The position numbers were made by a program, and so were the translations under genes. Positions 23,344 to 33,879 of a stretch of DNA of 64,000 bases are shown piece by piece. Every line of letters begins with the position of its first letter. Within the stretch, counting starts at the first letter, position 1. The notes beneath the pieces were generated by a model. The model saw only the letters and a list, made by a program, of their open reading frames with translations, was not told the DNA's origin and made no database searches. The stretch spans positions 1,933,087-1,997,086 of the forward strand of contig NW_022985551.1 of NCBI RefSeq assembly GCF_010093815.1. Reading direction: 5' to 3'. Source of the stretch: Pseudovirgaria hyperparasitica. Taxonomy: Eukaryota > Ascomycota > Dothideomycetes > Acrospermales > Acrospermaceae.

Positions 23344-23376
23344 TACAGTACAATACAGTACAGTACAGTACAGTAC
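23344..23376. repeat. (TACAG)n microsatellite
   Basis: About six imperfect TACAG units in the long spacer upstream of the Sch9-type gene. Confidence 0.8.
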
Positions 23377-23763
23377 CATCATAGTGGCACTGACATCTGC
23401 ATGCCCCCCTCAGCTACAGTAGACTGCATCTGATATCAGCAGCAGCGGCGGCGATTGGAGAGCGACAGGAGCAGTTGTGACCGCCAGAAACGAATGGGCT
23501 TGTCCGGAAGGCTAGAAGTGGCCAGCTGCATTGCATCCTCTCACACAGGAGAGCGTTGCGGTAGGTAGGGCAGGACAGGGAGTGTGGAGTGGAAATCGTC
23601 GGCTCGTGAAGGGGGTGAAGATTTGACTGGGGCTGCATGTGGCTGGCTTGGGTTGGGATGCATCAGATGCTCGAGCCTGCTTACGCCATTACGCTTCACA
23701 ACACAACACAGACCGGCAGTGAGGAGTGAGCAGTGGAAAGGAGAGAGAGAGAGAAGAGACGGG

Positions 23764-23857
23764 CAGTCAGTCAGTCAGTCAGCCAGTCGTCAAACAGTCA
23801 AACAAGACCAGTCAGTCAGTCAGTCAGTCAGCCAGCCAGCCAGCCAACCAGCCAGCC
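23764..23857. repeat. CAGT/CAGC tetranucleotide repeats
   Basis: Two blocks of CAGT units, the second grading into CAGC/CAAC units, separated by about 30 bp of diverged sequence. Confidence 0.85.
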
Positions 23858-24284
23858 GAGGAGGGTCTACACTGTCACGTTCCACCGGTCGGTCTATGGG
23901 AGAGAAAAAAAAGAGGAGAGTGAGATTTAAGATTGAGCAGTGGAGTGGAGTGTGGACTGTGCATGAGAAAAGCGAGGAGCTTTGACAGAGAGAGGAGAGA
24001 GGCAGAGGCAAAGAAAGGCAGAAGAGGCAGAGAGGCAGAGAGAGAAGAGAGGCTGGGGAGGGACCAACCGTTGCAGCCAGCAGCACCAGCACCAGCCAGC
24101 AGCACCAAGCACCCAAGTACCCAAGCACCCAAGCAACAAAGCACACCAACCAACCAATCAACCAACCAGTAAAGTAAAGGGCAAAGAATAATTAGAACGA
24201 CGAGAAAGAAAAAAAAAGGATGACGGCACCAAGACGAGACGAGGACGAGGACAAGGACGGCCAACCCTCAGGCCCACATCCAGC

Positions 24285-24315
<31 letters not shown>

Positions 24316-24888
24316 TTACCAGCACAAGAAGCACCAGCAGCTCCAGCTCCAGCTCCAGCGCGTGAAGGCAGCATTAATCCTGCCCGCACTAATCCTCCTG
24401 CCCGCACTGTCGGCTCCTCTTCGTCGTTCTCGTCGTCTGCCATCATCAATTCATGCACCAGCAGCACTACTACCACTACTACTACCACCACCACTTTTCC
24501 ATCTACTATCCCTTCTCCACCTCTTCCTCCTCTCACTTCCACCTCCAACCTCCTCCTCCTCCATGACCGCTCTTCCACCGCTGCTGCTGCAGACGACACT
24601 TCGAGTTCGCTGAAGTTGCTTCGTCCAGGCCTTGTCAGCACTCTTCAACGTCGTCTGACAAGCTATCTACCTGCCACTTCCTCGGCTCTTCATCTTCAAT
24701 CTGCATCTGCATCTGCATCTGCATCATCATCATCATCTTCTGCTTCACAATCCACCTGCACGCAGCGTCCGGCAGCTCGCTCGTACTGTAAGAGCTCCAG
24801 TGCGGTGCCCACCTTGAACACCATAGTCGCTACATCCGGCCCTGCTGCAGCCAACACCACCACCACCAGAAATACCCCACCACGCAGA

Positions 24889-27800
24889 ATGACTTCCCAC
24901 GACGGCCTCAATCCGCATACTGCTTCGGATTTGCTCAGGCAGGCAATGATGCAAAGGTATGTTCACTTGTTTTCTCCTTCTGTCCCTTTTAACCATCCTC
25001 CCTCTTTTTTCAACATCTGCCTTGTATTCGCAATTGGATGTCCCTGCCCCCCCCCCTAGCCAGCCACGAGCGTCGTGGTACCTCAACCCACCCCAGCATG
25101 TGCTACAAAACCACAACCACAACCACAAAAAACCTTCTCGAACGGCAAATGGAGGCGTCAAGGCCCTGCTTGGCTTCTGTGCTTCTTGGCTACATTGCCA
25201 CCTCAAACCGCATCACTGCAATTACCATGGCGGCACCTGCTTGCCGCGCGACACACAGACACACACATACATACATACCCCCATGCAGAGCTCCGCCACA
25301 TTCTCGACTGGACGCCTGCATACTGCACCATTCTACTCTCCATGGAGCCTATAGCAGTTACATGTCTAGGACAACAAGACAACTGACCTGCGGACTTTGT
25401 TCCAACGTTGCGTCCAAGTACCCATCTAGCACTCTCTACTATCACTCAGCCTGCCCGTCACCGCCTCGCCCCCCCTCCCTCCCCCGGTGCTGCTGTCCAC
25501 TTTGCATTTGCTACCGCCACTCACTAGCATCTATCCCATCCTGAAATAGAATCGTCAGCTTTGGCTCAGCTGCCCTGCCCTGTCTCTCTTTCTCTCTCTT
25601 CCCTTTATCCATCAAACTTCTGTTTCTTCTTTGTTGTTGGCAAACCACTCTCCTTCACAATGCTCTCTGCTAACCCTCGCTGTCCACTTAGCCGGCCAGC
25701 TGCCGACGACGACCACGACCACATCGGTTCGAATAGCTCCACGCCTCCAGGTGCTGCGACACCGCGACCAGACCCTACGGATAAGCGACTGCCAGGCATA
25801 CTTCACAGTTACTTTGGCCAGGTTCGTGATTCCTTCCGTAATCACCCAAAGTCTGAGGATCTTCATAATATCATCAATACCCCGCCCCCCGCACCTCTTC
25901 CAACCACCACCACCACCACCACCACCACAAAACATGCCCTTTCTGCGAACAATGATGTTGTTGCCCTCCACAATGCGCACAATCTCGGCCGCAACACACT
26001 ACCCACCGCCCCGTGTTCCCCTTCAGAAACACAAGACCCAAAAGATTCCTCCTCTTCCCCATCACTGCCTCTTTCTCCTCAACCAGACCTTTCACCACCA
26101 CCACCACCACCACCACCCCCGACAACCTTTATGAATCCTCTCTCTTTCTTCTACCCCACCCCTCCAGCCTCTTCGTCCTCTTCAATGCATCAGGTCAGCA
26201 AGGAAGAGCTGGATCACATTGGGTCTGGTCGTACTTCTGGTCGTACCTTGTCCACGCGCGATCAGAAAGATGCCGACTCTCACTCTGCCCCCACCAAGTC
26301 GCGCAGGCACACTCTTGTAACATCAAGTCCACTTTGCGGTGTCGTCACCACCTCTACCGTTCCTGCCGTTCATATTTCAAATCCTGCTACCCGTCGCCCG
26401 TCAGAAGCTCTACCGCCTGATTCCGCTGATTCCTCTCATTCTTCTTCTACCACTCAAGAATGTGTAGAGAAGCTAACTGAAGGCGGTGTCACGCCGCCAC
26501 TTTCACAGAATACCCCGCCTCAAACCCCGCGATCGCAATCCCACGAGAGCAGATCTGCTCAAACACCCTCAAAACTCGGAAGGAACGCCTCGACCCAAAG
26601 TACCGGTCTCAAGCCACCAAAAGGAAAACTGAGTGTCTCCATCACCGAAGGTCGTGGACTGCGTCCCAGCATCGACCCATATGTCGTGTGTCAGTTTCAA
26701 TGGGCAGAATACATATCAGACGGTCCGCGAGGGGACGCGTCGGCTAAGCGGGATGGCCACGGCCCTGGTGGCATCACAATGAAGCGTACCGAGAGCGACA
26801 TGGGACGTCCAATGGCGATTCCAATGCGCAGTCGACAGAGCAGCAACACGGGTATGAGCTCGGATCCTAAAGAAAATGAAAAATACATCACGCAGCCCCA
26901 CTGGGATCATGAAGCCATATTGTAAGCAATGGGGATTTACCGCGTGCTGCTTGCACATGACGCACATGCTAACTTCCTAGCAGTGACGTCGTAGGGGACC
27001 TGTCGGAAATTGACGTCTCCGTCTTTGACAAGTCAAACGGCGAAGCATTCCTGGGCCATGTACGATTCTGTCCGAATCTCGTCGAGTACGAACGACCAAT
27101 CGACAGCTGGTTTCCCTTGGTCGCCCGCGAAGGAGAGGCGGATGAGGTGAGCGGGGAGATTCATCTCCGGATCAACTTCCAAAAGGATGTTGAGAAGAGG
27201 CATATCGGCCCTGAAGATTTCTCAATCCTCAAGTTGATCGGCAAGGGCACTTTCGGCCAAGTGTTCCAGGTGAGGAAGAAGGACACACGACGCATATACG
27301 CCATGAAGGTTTTGTCGAAAAAGGTCATTGTACAGAAGAAAGAGGTTGCTCACACGCTCGGTGAGCGCAACATCCTCGTACGCACCGCCATGTCCGATTC
27401 GCCATTCATTGTCGGTCTCAAGTTCTCGTTTCAGACCCCAGCAGACCTGTACCTAGTAACTGACTTCATGTCCGGCGGTGAACTGTTCTGGCACTTGCAA
27501 AAAGAAGGAAGATTTCTGGAGGCGCGTGCAAAGTTCTACATTGCCGAGCTCATCCTGGCCCTGCAACATCTGCACAACCACGACATTGTCTACCGAGACC
27601 TCAAACCCGAAAACATTCTTCTAGATGCCAAAGGCCATATCGCGCTTTGCGATTTCGGTCTGTCAAAGGCCAATCTGACCGACGATGCCACTACAAACAC
27701 ATTTTGTGGTACCACCGAATACCTTGCCCCCGAGGTCTTGTTGGACGAGCATGGCTACACCAAGATGGTTGACTTTTGGTCGCTCGGTGTCCTCGTCTTT

Positions 27801-28418
27801 GAGATGTGCTGTGGCTGGAGTCCCTTCTACGCCGAAGACACGCAGCAGATGTACAAAAATATCGCATTTGGAAAGGTTCGCTTCCCGCGCGACGCTCTCA
27901 GCACAGAAGGCAGGAATTTTGTCAAAGGCCTTCTCAACCGTAACCCGAGGCATCGTCTGGGAGCAACCCGCGATGCCGAAGAACTCAAGGCTCATCCATT
28001 CTTTGCAGACATTGATTGGGTAGCACTGGCAAAGAAGAATGTTGCACCGCCATTCAAGCCAAAGTTGAAGTCTGAGGAAGACACGTCCAACTTCGATCCC
28101 GAATTCACGAATGCACTCAACGGAGGCGTTGGTTCCTTGAATGCCCGCGCTGCCGCGTTGACTTCTGGTGCTCACCCCGCCTCTACCCCGCTATCACCTA
28201 CCATGCAGGCAAACTTCAAGGGATTCACCTTTGTTGACGAAAGTGCAATGGACAGACAGTTTGGTGGCAGAGACGTGATGGACCGAATGGAAGAAGACGA
28301 TGATGATGACTGGGACAAGCATTACTCGAACCCAAAGGCTTACAACCGTATGAGCGGCATCATTTCCAACGACAATGATGACAGTTTCTTCGGCAGTGGC
28401 CGTCTCGACGACGTGTGA
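24889..28418 (+). CDS. SCH9: Sch9-type AGC protein kinase with C2 domain
   Basis: Nutrient-responsive Ser/Thr kinase downstream of TORC1 in fungi. Proposed exons: 24889-24956, 25692-26921 and 26984-28418, 910 residues. The 735-nt first intron is inferred from a GTATGT donor, a CTTAG acceptor and matching phase; it would join TSHDGLNPHTASDLLRQAMM to the conserved TPRPDPTDKRLPGILHSYFG. Starts at 24220 (in frame) or 25661 remain possible. The C2 domain spans about 380-500 (KGKLSVSITEGRGLRPSIDP to VDLGGE-like strands). The kinase domain has GKGTFGQVF, AMKVL (Lys), YRDLKPEN, DFGLSK and the activation loop TNTFCGTTEYLAPE. The turn region reads STPLSP and the hydrophobic motif FKGFTF, so all AGC regulatory sites are present. 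Acidic run MEEDDDDDWD near the C-terminus. The N-terminal third is disordered, with CAC/CCA repeats. Confidence 0.88.
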
Positions 28419-29604
28419 GCCCGAATCATTTGTACACTCTGTCCGGGCGAATGATGAGTTTTGGTGGCATTCCTTGGCGTCCAAAAGTTTGACCTCCCCT
28501 TTGGAGGCTCCCCCCTTGACACACATTTTCACCCAGGCAACAGCTCGCATAATCCTGACCTGGCCATTACGCAAACGCGCACTTCGAGTCAACCGGACCA
28601 AGAACTACCAATTCGTAATTACCCTCCCTCACTTCCGTTACATTCAGTCAGCAAAGTTCGGAGGATCATCAGCAGGCCACATCAGCTTCAACGATGATGC
28701 ATTGGTCGACCTATCGTATCTCATATATATATATGAAGGAGGCAGGCAATTATTGATACCCATGCTGTTCCACACCCCTTTCTTAGTTGCTTTTTTCATC
28801 ACTTGTGTTCCACATTTCTGGTTCTGCATTGCGTGGCCTGGGGCATGGTTCGTAATGCATCATTCATGATGGACGTACACATTCCGTACGAGCTGCTTTT
28901 GGGTGGAAAATCGTCTTGTTTTGAGAGATTTTCTAATGGGAGATGGTGACGTAATCGAAACTGGGTCTGGCGTTGTGTTACGTCGAGCATCTATGACGTT
29001 TGCTCGTGTGGAACTCCGTATGTTGAGGAAACAATGGTAATGCGCTATGTATATACGGTCCGAATGAGAAGCACATCAGACTGTGACATTGATTGGTCGT
29101 ATGCTCGCTGTAGCGACAGCTTGAATTAAGAAATGAGAGGCTCATGCGTCTGTCTGCATGTCTGTCGATCAATTTGATGCCCCATGTCACTGTCGATGAA
29201 TCGTTGTCTTCTTACTTTCCAGCGACCGTTGTGCATATCAACCAGACTTTGATCGGCCGAGAACTTACAAGGATTATGGGCCACCTCGGCATTCGGTAAG
29301 GACAAGCTAGTACTTTCGTACAACTCCGCCATCAACTCCCGATTTCGTCTTCCCCCCCGCGTACATTAACTCAATTAACGTATAGCATTGCATTCCTCTG
29401 CCGGATTTCTCGGCGTAAGACAGTCCACAATAAGAAGCTTGCACTAGCCTGTCAAAACTCTTCCTTCTTGCCCTCCCCCTCCTCCAACCTCCCCCAGGTC
29501 GTACTCTAGCTTTAGCTAATTAGTACTTCCATCGCATCCTAAATCTTATCTTATCAATCTTCCTATATTACGGCTAGCTCTGTGCAACATACATCCATCA
29601 AGTC
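28419..29604. other. Intergenic, 3' region of SCH9 and promoter of hydratase gene
   Basis: 1.2 kb with no gene I can support. Pyrimidine-rich sequence with CTTCC and TATC runs (29450-29570) lies just ahead of the hydratase ATG, as in many fungal promoters. Confidence 0.5.
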
Positions 29605-30634
29605 ATGGCTCCGGACCCAGAGAAGAACTTTGGCGTTGGCTTCGTCCACCCGGAAGTGCCTGTCAGCTGGCTGAAGCGCGACCTGCTCCTCTTCGCCAAC
29701 AGCATTGGCGCTACCGAGGACGAGCTGCACTTTCTCTATGTATGCGCTCTCACTCATGCACATCCTCCCACACAAAAGCCAATACCAGCACCAGTAACTA
29801 ACCCGAACAACACAGGAACTCCATCCTTCCTTCGCCGCCTTCCCCACCTACCCAATCATCCTCCCCTTCAAGCACACCGACACCGACGTAATCGACTTCT
29901 ACGCCCGCAACTCCTCCACCCCAATCCCCGGCGTCCCCAAATTCGACTCCAAGCGCGTCGTCGACGGCGAGCGCAAAATCATCCTCTTGCACCCGATCCC
30001 GCTCTCCTCCGCCGGCCGCACATTCGTCTCCCGCACCATCGTCCTCGGCGTCTACGACAAGGGCGCCCCCGGCAGCGTCGTCGAGACCGAGACCCAGCTC
30101 CTCGAGAAGCTCCCCGGTGGAGACGAGAAGGTGTACAGCAAAGTGATTGGCAGCGCCTTCTTCGTCAAGCAAGGCGGCTGGGGCGGGCCCAAGGGTCCCA
30201 AGGGCGTGAATTACCCGCCGCCCGAGGGCAAGAAGGCAGACGTGAGCTTCTCACACGCCACCACGAAGACGTCGGCGCTGCTGTACCGTCTGAACGGCGA
30301 CTATAACCCGCTGCATGCGAGTCCCGAGGCTGGGGCCAAGATGGGGTTTGGAGGCGCGATCATGCATGGGTTGTATAGCTGGAACACGACGTGTCATGGC
30401 ATTCTGAAGGCGCTTGGTGGGAGCGACCCCGCGAATATGCGGGAGTTTGCGGCGCGGTTTGCGAGTCCCGTTTTGCCGGGCGATGTGTTGGAGACGGATG
30501 TCTGGGTTCTGGACGGGGAGGGCGAGTGGAGGGAGGTGCGGTTTGTGACGAAGGTTAAGGGTGGGAAGGTTTGTTTGAGTAACGGCCGGGCGATGGTCAG
30601 GTTGGTGGCTGGGAAGAAGGAGAGTAAGTTGTAG
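29605..30634 (+). CDS. Peroxisomal (R)-specific enoyl-CoA hydratase 2 (MaoC-like)
   Basis: Hydrates trans-2-enoyl-CoA to (3R)-hydroxyacyl-CoA in peroxisomal beta-oxidation; in fungi usually the hydratase part of multifunctional enzyme 2, here a stand-alone protein. Exons 29605-29739 and 29816-30634 give 317 residues. The N-terminal hot-dog half includes VPVSWLKRDLLLFANSIGA and FPTYPIILPFKHTDTDVIDF. The catalytic hydratase-2 motif in the second half reads YRLNGDYNPLHASPEAGAKM, then GFGGAIMHGL, with the Asp and His of the active site present. The C-terminus is SKL, a perfect type-1 peroxisomal targeting signal. Size and two-fold architecture match eukaryotic hydratase 2. Confidence 0.9.
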
Positions 30635-31074
30635 ATTTTGATGCGGATATATGTGCTTTGAGCATTACGTCCATGCAGTCAAGTGTACGTTACAAGATGT
30701 CAAACTCCGAGTATCCGCCCAGCTACGAGAACCACGCTCAGAAGAGCTAGTTTAACATGAATTGAGAGAGCCTAGGTTCCGTCAAACGACAAATTAAAGC
30801 ATCAGAAACCTATACATCCACATACTTTCAACTAGTAACATGGCTCGACCGTCAATAGCTCCTCCGAGGCTCCGTCTGGCATCGAATCTGATATGCGTGG
30901 TGGTCCGTGCGCTTATCCGCCTGTCTGCGTATCAAGCTGCGTCAATCTTTGCTCGACACATGCTCGTGTCGCACACATCTTGCGTGCGGAGCTCTCAGCT
31001 AACTTGCAGCCCATCTGCATGCCATTGAACCTTCGCAATCGCTCCGCAAGACTCAACCAAGCTTCACTGTCAGC
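30635..31074. other. Intergenic, tandem genes
   Basis: 440 bp with no gene seen. An open frame from 30840 runs toward the cyclin gene but has no recognisable product and is not in the cyclin frame. Confidence 0.45.
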
Positions 31075-32092
31075 ATGGCTTCAGCACCGCCAAAGCTCAT
31101 CGGCAACCCTATGGCCACAGTCGAGCAATTAGAAACCTCAGCCTCTCAAATTGATGGCATACCAAAGGAGCTCGAAGACTCCATTCACTTTGCTGGCGCC
31201 CGTCTTACCCAATTAGCAGGCATTCTCCTGCGACTTCCTCAAGACATCATCGCCATCGCAATCGTCAACTACACAAGATTCTGGCTCGGCCCAGAAGGAG
31301 GCAGCTTGAAGAAGTACGGAGCCAAGGTCAGACAGAGCAGTCACAACAACAACCATCCCACCGCCTCCTAGCTGACCCTCACACCAGGACATCTCCATCG
31401 CATCCCTCTACGTCACCGCCAAACTCTCCGCCTACCCCAGATCACCCCGCAGCGTCATAAACGTATACGCCTACTTTGACGCCCACGAGACCACCTTCGA
31501 GCACCACGCCCCCAACTCCCCCAACCCCCTCGACCCACAAACCTACTTTGTCTCCGAAGGCACATACCAAGCCCGCCGCCTCGCGCTCATGCGCACCGAA
31601 GCCCTCCTCCTCCGCACCCTCGGCTTCACCACCGACACCGCCCTGCCCTACGCCCTGGCCATCACATACATGCAGACGCTCGACGCCTTCGCCGACCACG
31701 CCGCCGGCTCAGCACTGACGAAGCGCGTGCTGGCACACCTCAACAGCGCCCTCTTCAGCCCGCAAAAGCTGTACCTGACGCATCAGCCGGCGGCGCTGGC
31801 CACGGCGGCGATCTACCTGGCGGGCCATGAGCGGGAGATGAAGCTGGCTGGGGAGGACTGGTGGGAGGTGTTTGATGTGGGGAGGGAGGAGCTGGGGTTT
31901 CTCGTCTTTTCGCTGAATAGTCAGAATGGGTTTGCGGAGAGGGAGGTGGAGAGGTGGGCGGGGAGGAAGGTGCCGTTGACGGTGCTGGAGGTGGAGAGGG
32001 AGATGGGCGTGGGCGTGGGCATGGGCGTGGGCATGGGCGTGGGCATGGGCGTGGGCATGGGCGTGGGCATGGGCGTGGGCATGGAGGTATAG
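31075..32092 (+). CDS. Cyclin of the L/K transcription-cyclin group
   Basis: Cyclin-box protein likely pairing with a transcription- or splicing-linked CDK. Exons 31075-31326 and 31388-32092 (61-nt intron, GTCAGA/CAG) give 318 residues. The first cyclin fold holds ATVEQLETSASQIDGIPKEL and LRLPQDIIAIAIVNYTRFW, then DISIASLYVTAKLSAYPRS and ALMRTEALLLRTLGF. The second fold is ALPYALAITYMQTLDA, VLAHLNSALFSP and ALATAAIYLAGH. This order matches fungal cyclin-L-like proteins; assignment within the group (L, K or Ctk2-like) is not certain. The last about 28 residues are an in-frame GMGV repeat from a 12-bp minisatellite that reaches the stop codon, unlike any cyclin tail I know. Confidence 0.8.
32002..32083 (+). 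repeat. 12-bp coding minisatellite
   Basis: About seven tandem copies of GGGCATGGGCGT, in frame, at the 3' end of the cyclin gene; each copy encodes four residues (GMGV). The first copy is variant (GGGCGTGGGCGT-like). Confidence 0.92.
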
Positions 32093-32656
32093 ATCTGTAA
32101 AGGATCAATGGTTGTGTGTTGTTGATGGCCTGGATTTTTGTGATACCCCTATAGAGCTTTTTATGGTTCTTTACTGCGAACCAATTGATAGAGAGCGCAT
32201 TTTTACCTGCGATTGTTCTGCTTGATGGGGCGTCTTTGTGGGTATATATATACCAGGGTAGCCTTTACCAATCTGATCTAACTTCTACTTATACTAATCT
32301 GAATATCTATCTATCGCAGCGACTCGCATGCCCTCTCCTAGGTCATCAGTTCAGTCTTACCTACACATGAAGCCTAAGGCCTCCACTAATCCCTCGACCC
32401 CCGAACTTTACCCACCAAAGTCTTGGCATACACGCAACGCACGGGGCTCCACTTACACGCACACCGTGCACACAAGCGAGACCACACACGCACTAGCTTC
32501 TTTCTCTATCTACCCGCAAAAACTACACCTTTCTCTCACCACAACGCCCAACGCCCAACGCCAACAACGTCAACGACAAAGACAACGATCGTATTCGACC
32601 CTCAACCCTCGACCCTCGACGGAACGAAGATCTAAAGCAAAAATTCAATCACAATC
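32093..32656. other. Intergenic, promoter/leader of uS14 gene
   Basis: No gene seen. The right half is C/A-rich with CAAC/CGAC runs just before the ribosomal-protein ATG. The strong plus-strand C/A bias suggests a transcribed leader. Confidence 0.5.
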
Positions 32657-33469
32657 ATGGCCCACGATACCGTCTACTACTCGCGCCCGCGCACGTATGG
32701 AAAGGCGGCGCTTGGTTGGTATGTTGTTTGACCTTTTTTTTATCTCTCTTTGTGTTTGTTTCGATTTTGTTTTGGTTTCGATTTGCTTGAGTTGCGTTGT
32801 CTGTGTTTGGGTGGGTGTGTTTGGGTGGAAGAGGAGGAGTTGGAGGGTTATGAGGAAGAGAATAGATAGGGATGTTTGCATGGAGAAGAAGATTGGAGAG
32901 GACGAGATGAGGGAGAAGAGGAGGGATGGATGGATGGGTGGAGAATAGGACAGAGGGTGGATGAGGAGTTGAGGAAGAGAGAGGGAGAAGATGAGGCTGA
33001 GAATTATGAGGAGAGATAGGGAGAGAGAGGATGAGAGAAGATATGGGAGAGAGAAGGATACGATGGCTTCGCATTCGCTCGTCGCTGGACATGCACACAC
33101 CCATCCATCCGCCCACACACAACATTCTTGTCTCTCCTTCTCTCTCTCTCTCCCTCCCGGCATGCTCTTCTCACTACATCCTGCTCCACACTCATGCTCC
33201 ATTCCCCCTTCCATCTCCCTTTTTTTTCCCTTTTCGCAAACCTCCAGCCGCGCACCCACGCTGACAACTCCCGTGCACAGTGTCGTCACCGGCGACCGGA
33301 AGAAATCGGGTATCATCCGCAAATACGGCCTGAACATGAGCCGACAGGCCTTCCGCGAGCACGCAAAGGAGATTGGGTTTGTCAAGGTGAGTTCTTGGAT
33401 CTGTTGTCGGTGGTGCAGCGAGGGGAGAGGAGCGGTGTGCTGATCGTGTCTGGGTTGTAGTACCGTTAA
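32657..33469 (+). CDS. RPS29: Ribosomal protein uS14 (S29), lacking most zinc-site cysteines
   Basis: Small-subunit protein of the cytoplasmic ribosome. Three exons, 32657-32718, 33281-33386 and 33461-33469, give 58 residues. The phases fit exactly, and the last exon is only TAC CGT TAA. The N-terminus reads [11 protein letters not shown], the core IIRKYGLN, and the C-terminus [14 protein letters not shown], all family signatures. Usual family members have a CxxC...CxxC zinc site. Here only Cys21 remains; the other three positions are Thr24, Ser41 and Ala44, and two residues are inserted in the loop (GDRKKSG). The first intron is 562 nt, long for this window, and very pyrimidine/purine biased. 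It could be a divergent main gene or a zinc-free paralogue; the rest of the genome is not visible. Confidence 0.82.
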
Positions 33470-33879
33470 AGGATGGACGAGTGAGGGGATGAGCGGGTTG
33501 ATGGATGGATGGATGGATGATATGGAGATAAGGGCATGAATGGGAAGGGGATGGAGGATGTAGGGTTATGCGTGGTGGGTGAGGTGCGCGTTCGGCACTT
33601 GTTCGTACATACGTACGTACATGCAGAATCCACGATGTAGCCATGCAATCGCCACGATGTTCCTAAATCAAAAGCTCCGACTTCATCCATAAACCCAATA
33701 CCGCTCCTGATGCGCAGATTCAAAATTTCATTTCATCTCATTTCATGTCATCAGCACTCATCCATGCATACACACATACACATCATTCATCTCGTCTCGT
33801 CCATGCATACAAACATACACTTCATTCATCTCATCCCCACCTAACCCACCACTCCCCCAACTCCCTCAACACTCCCCAA
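33470..33879. other. Convergent spacer between uS14 and P450 genes
   Basis: 410 bp with GGAT, TACG and CATTTCAT short repeats and a C-rich tract that continues into the P450 3' end. No gene seen. Confidence 0.5.

Larger units (their letters stand above)
21901..24888. other. Long 5' intergenic region of the Sch9-type kinase gene
   Basis: About 3 kb separates two outward-facing genes. It holds TACAG, CAGT/CAGC and GAGA-type simple repeats and an A/G-rich leader near 23950-24220. From 24220 an ATG opens a frame that runs without a stop into the Sch9 start (24889) in the same frame; its composition is low-complexity (CAC/CTA/CAG repeats). No independent gene recognised. Confidence 0.5.

Noticed and set aside
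24192-24641. Minus-strand frame opposite the Sch9 leader
   Set aside because: Low-complexity product (poly-Ser/Val/Gly) caused by triplet repeats.
32645-33385. 246-codon minus-strand frame across the uS14 intron
   Set aside because: Reads through a repeat-biased intron antisense to a real gene; Ser/Leu repeats only.
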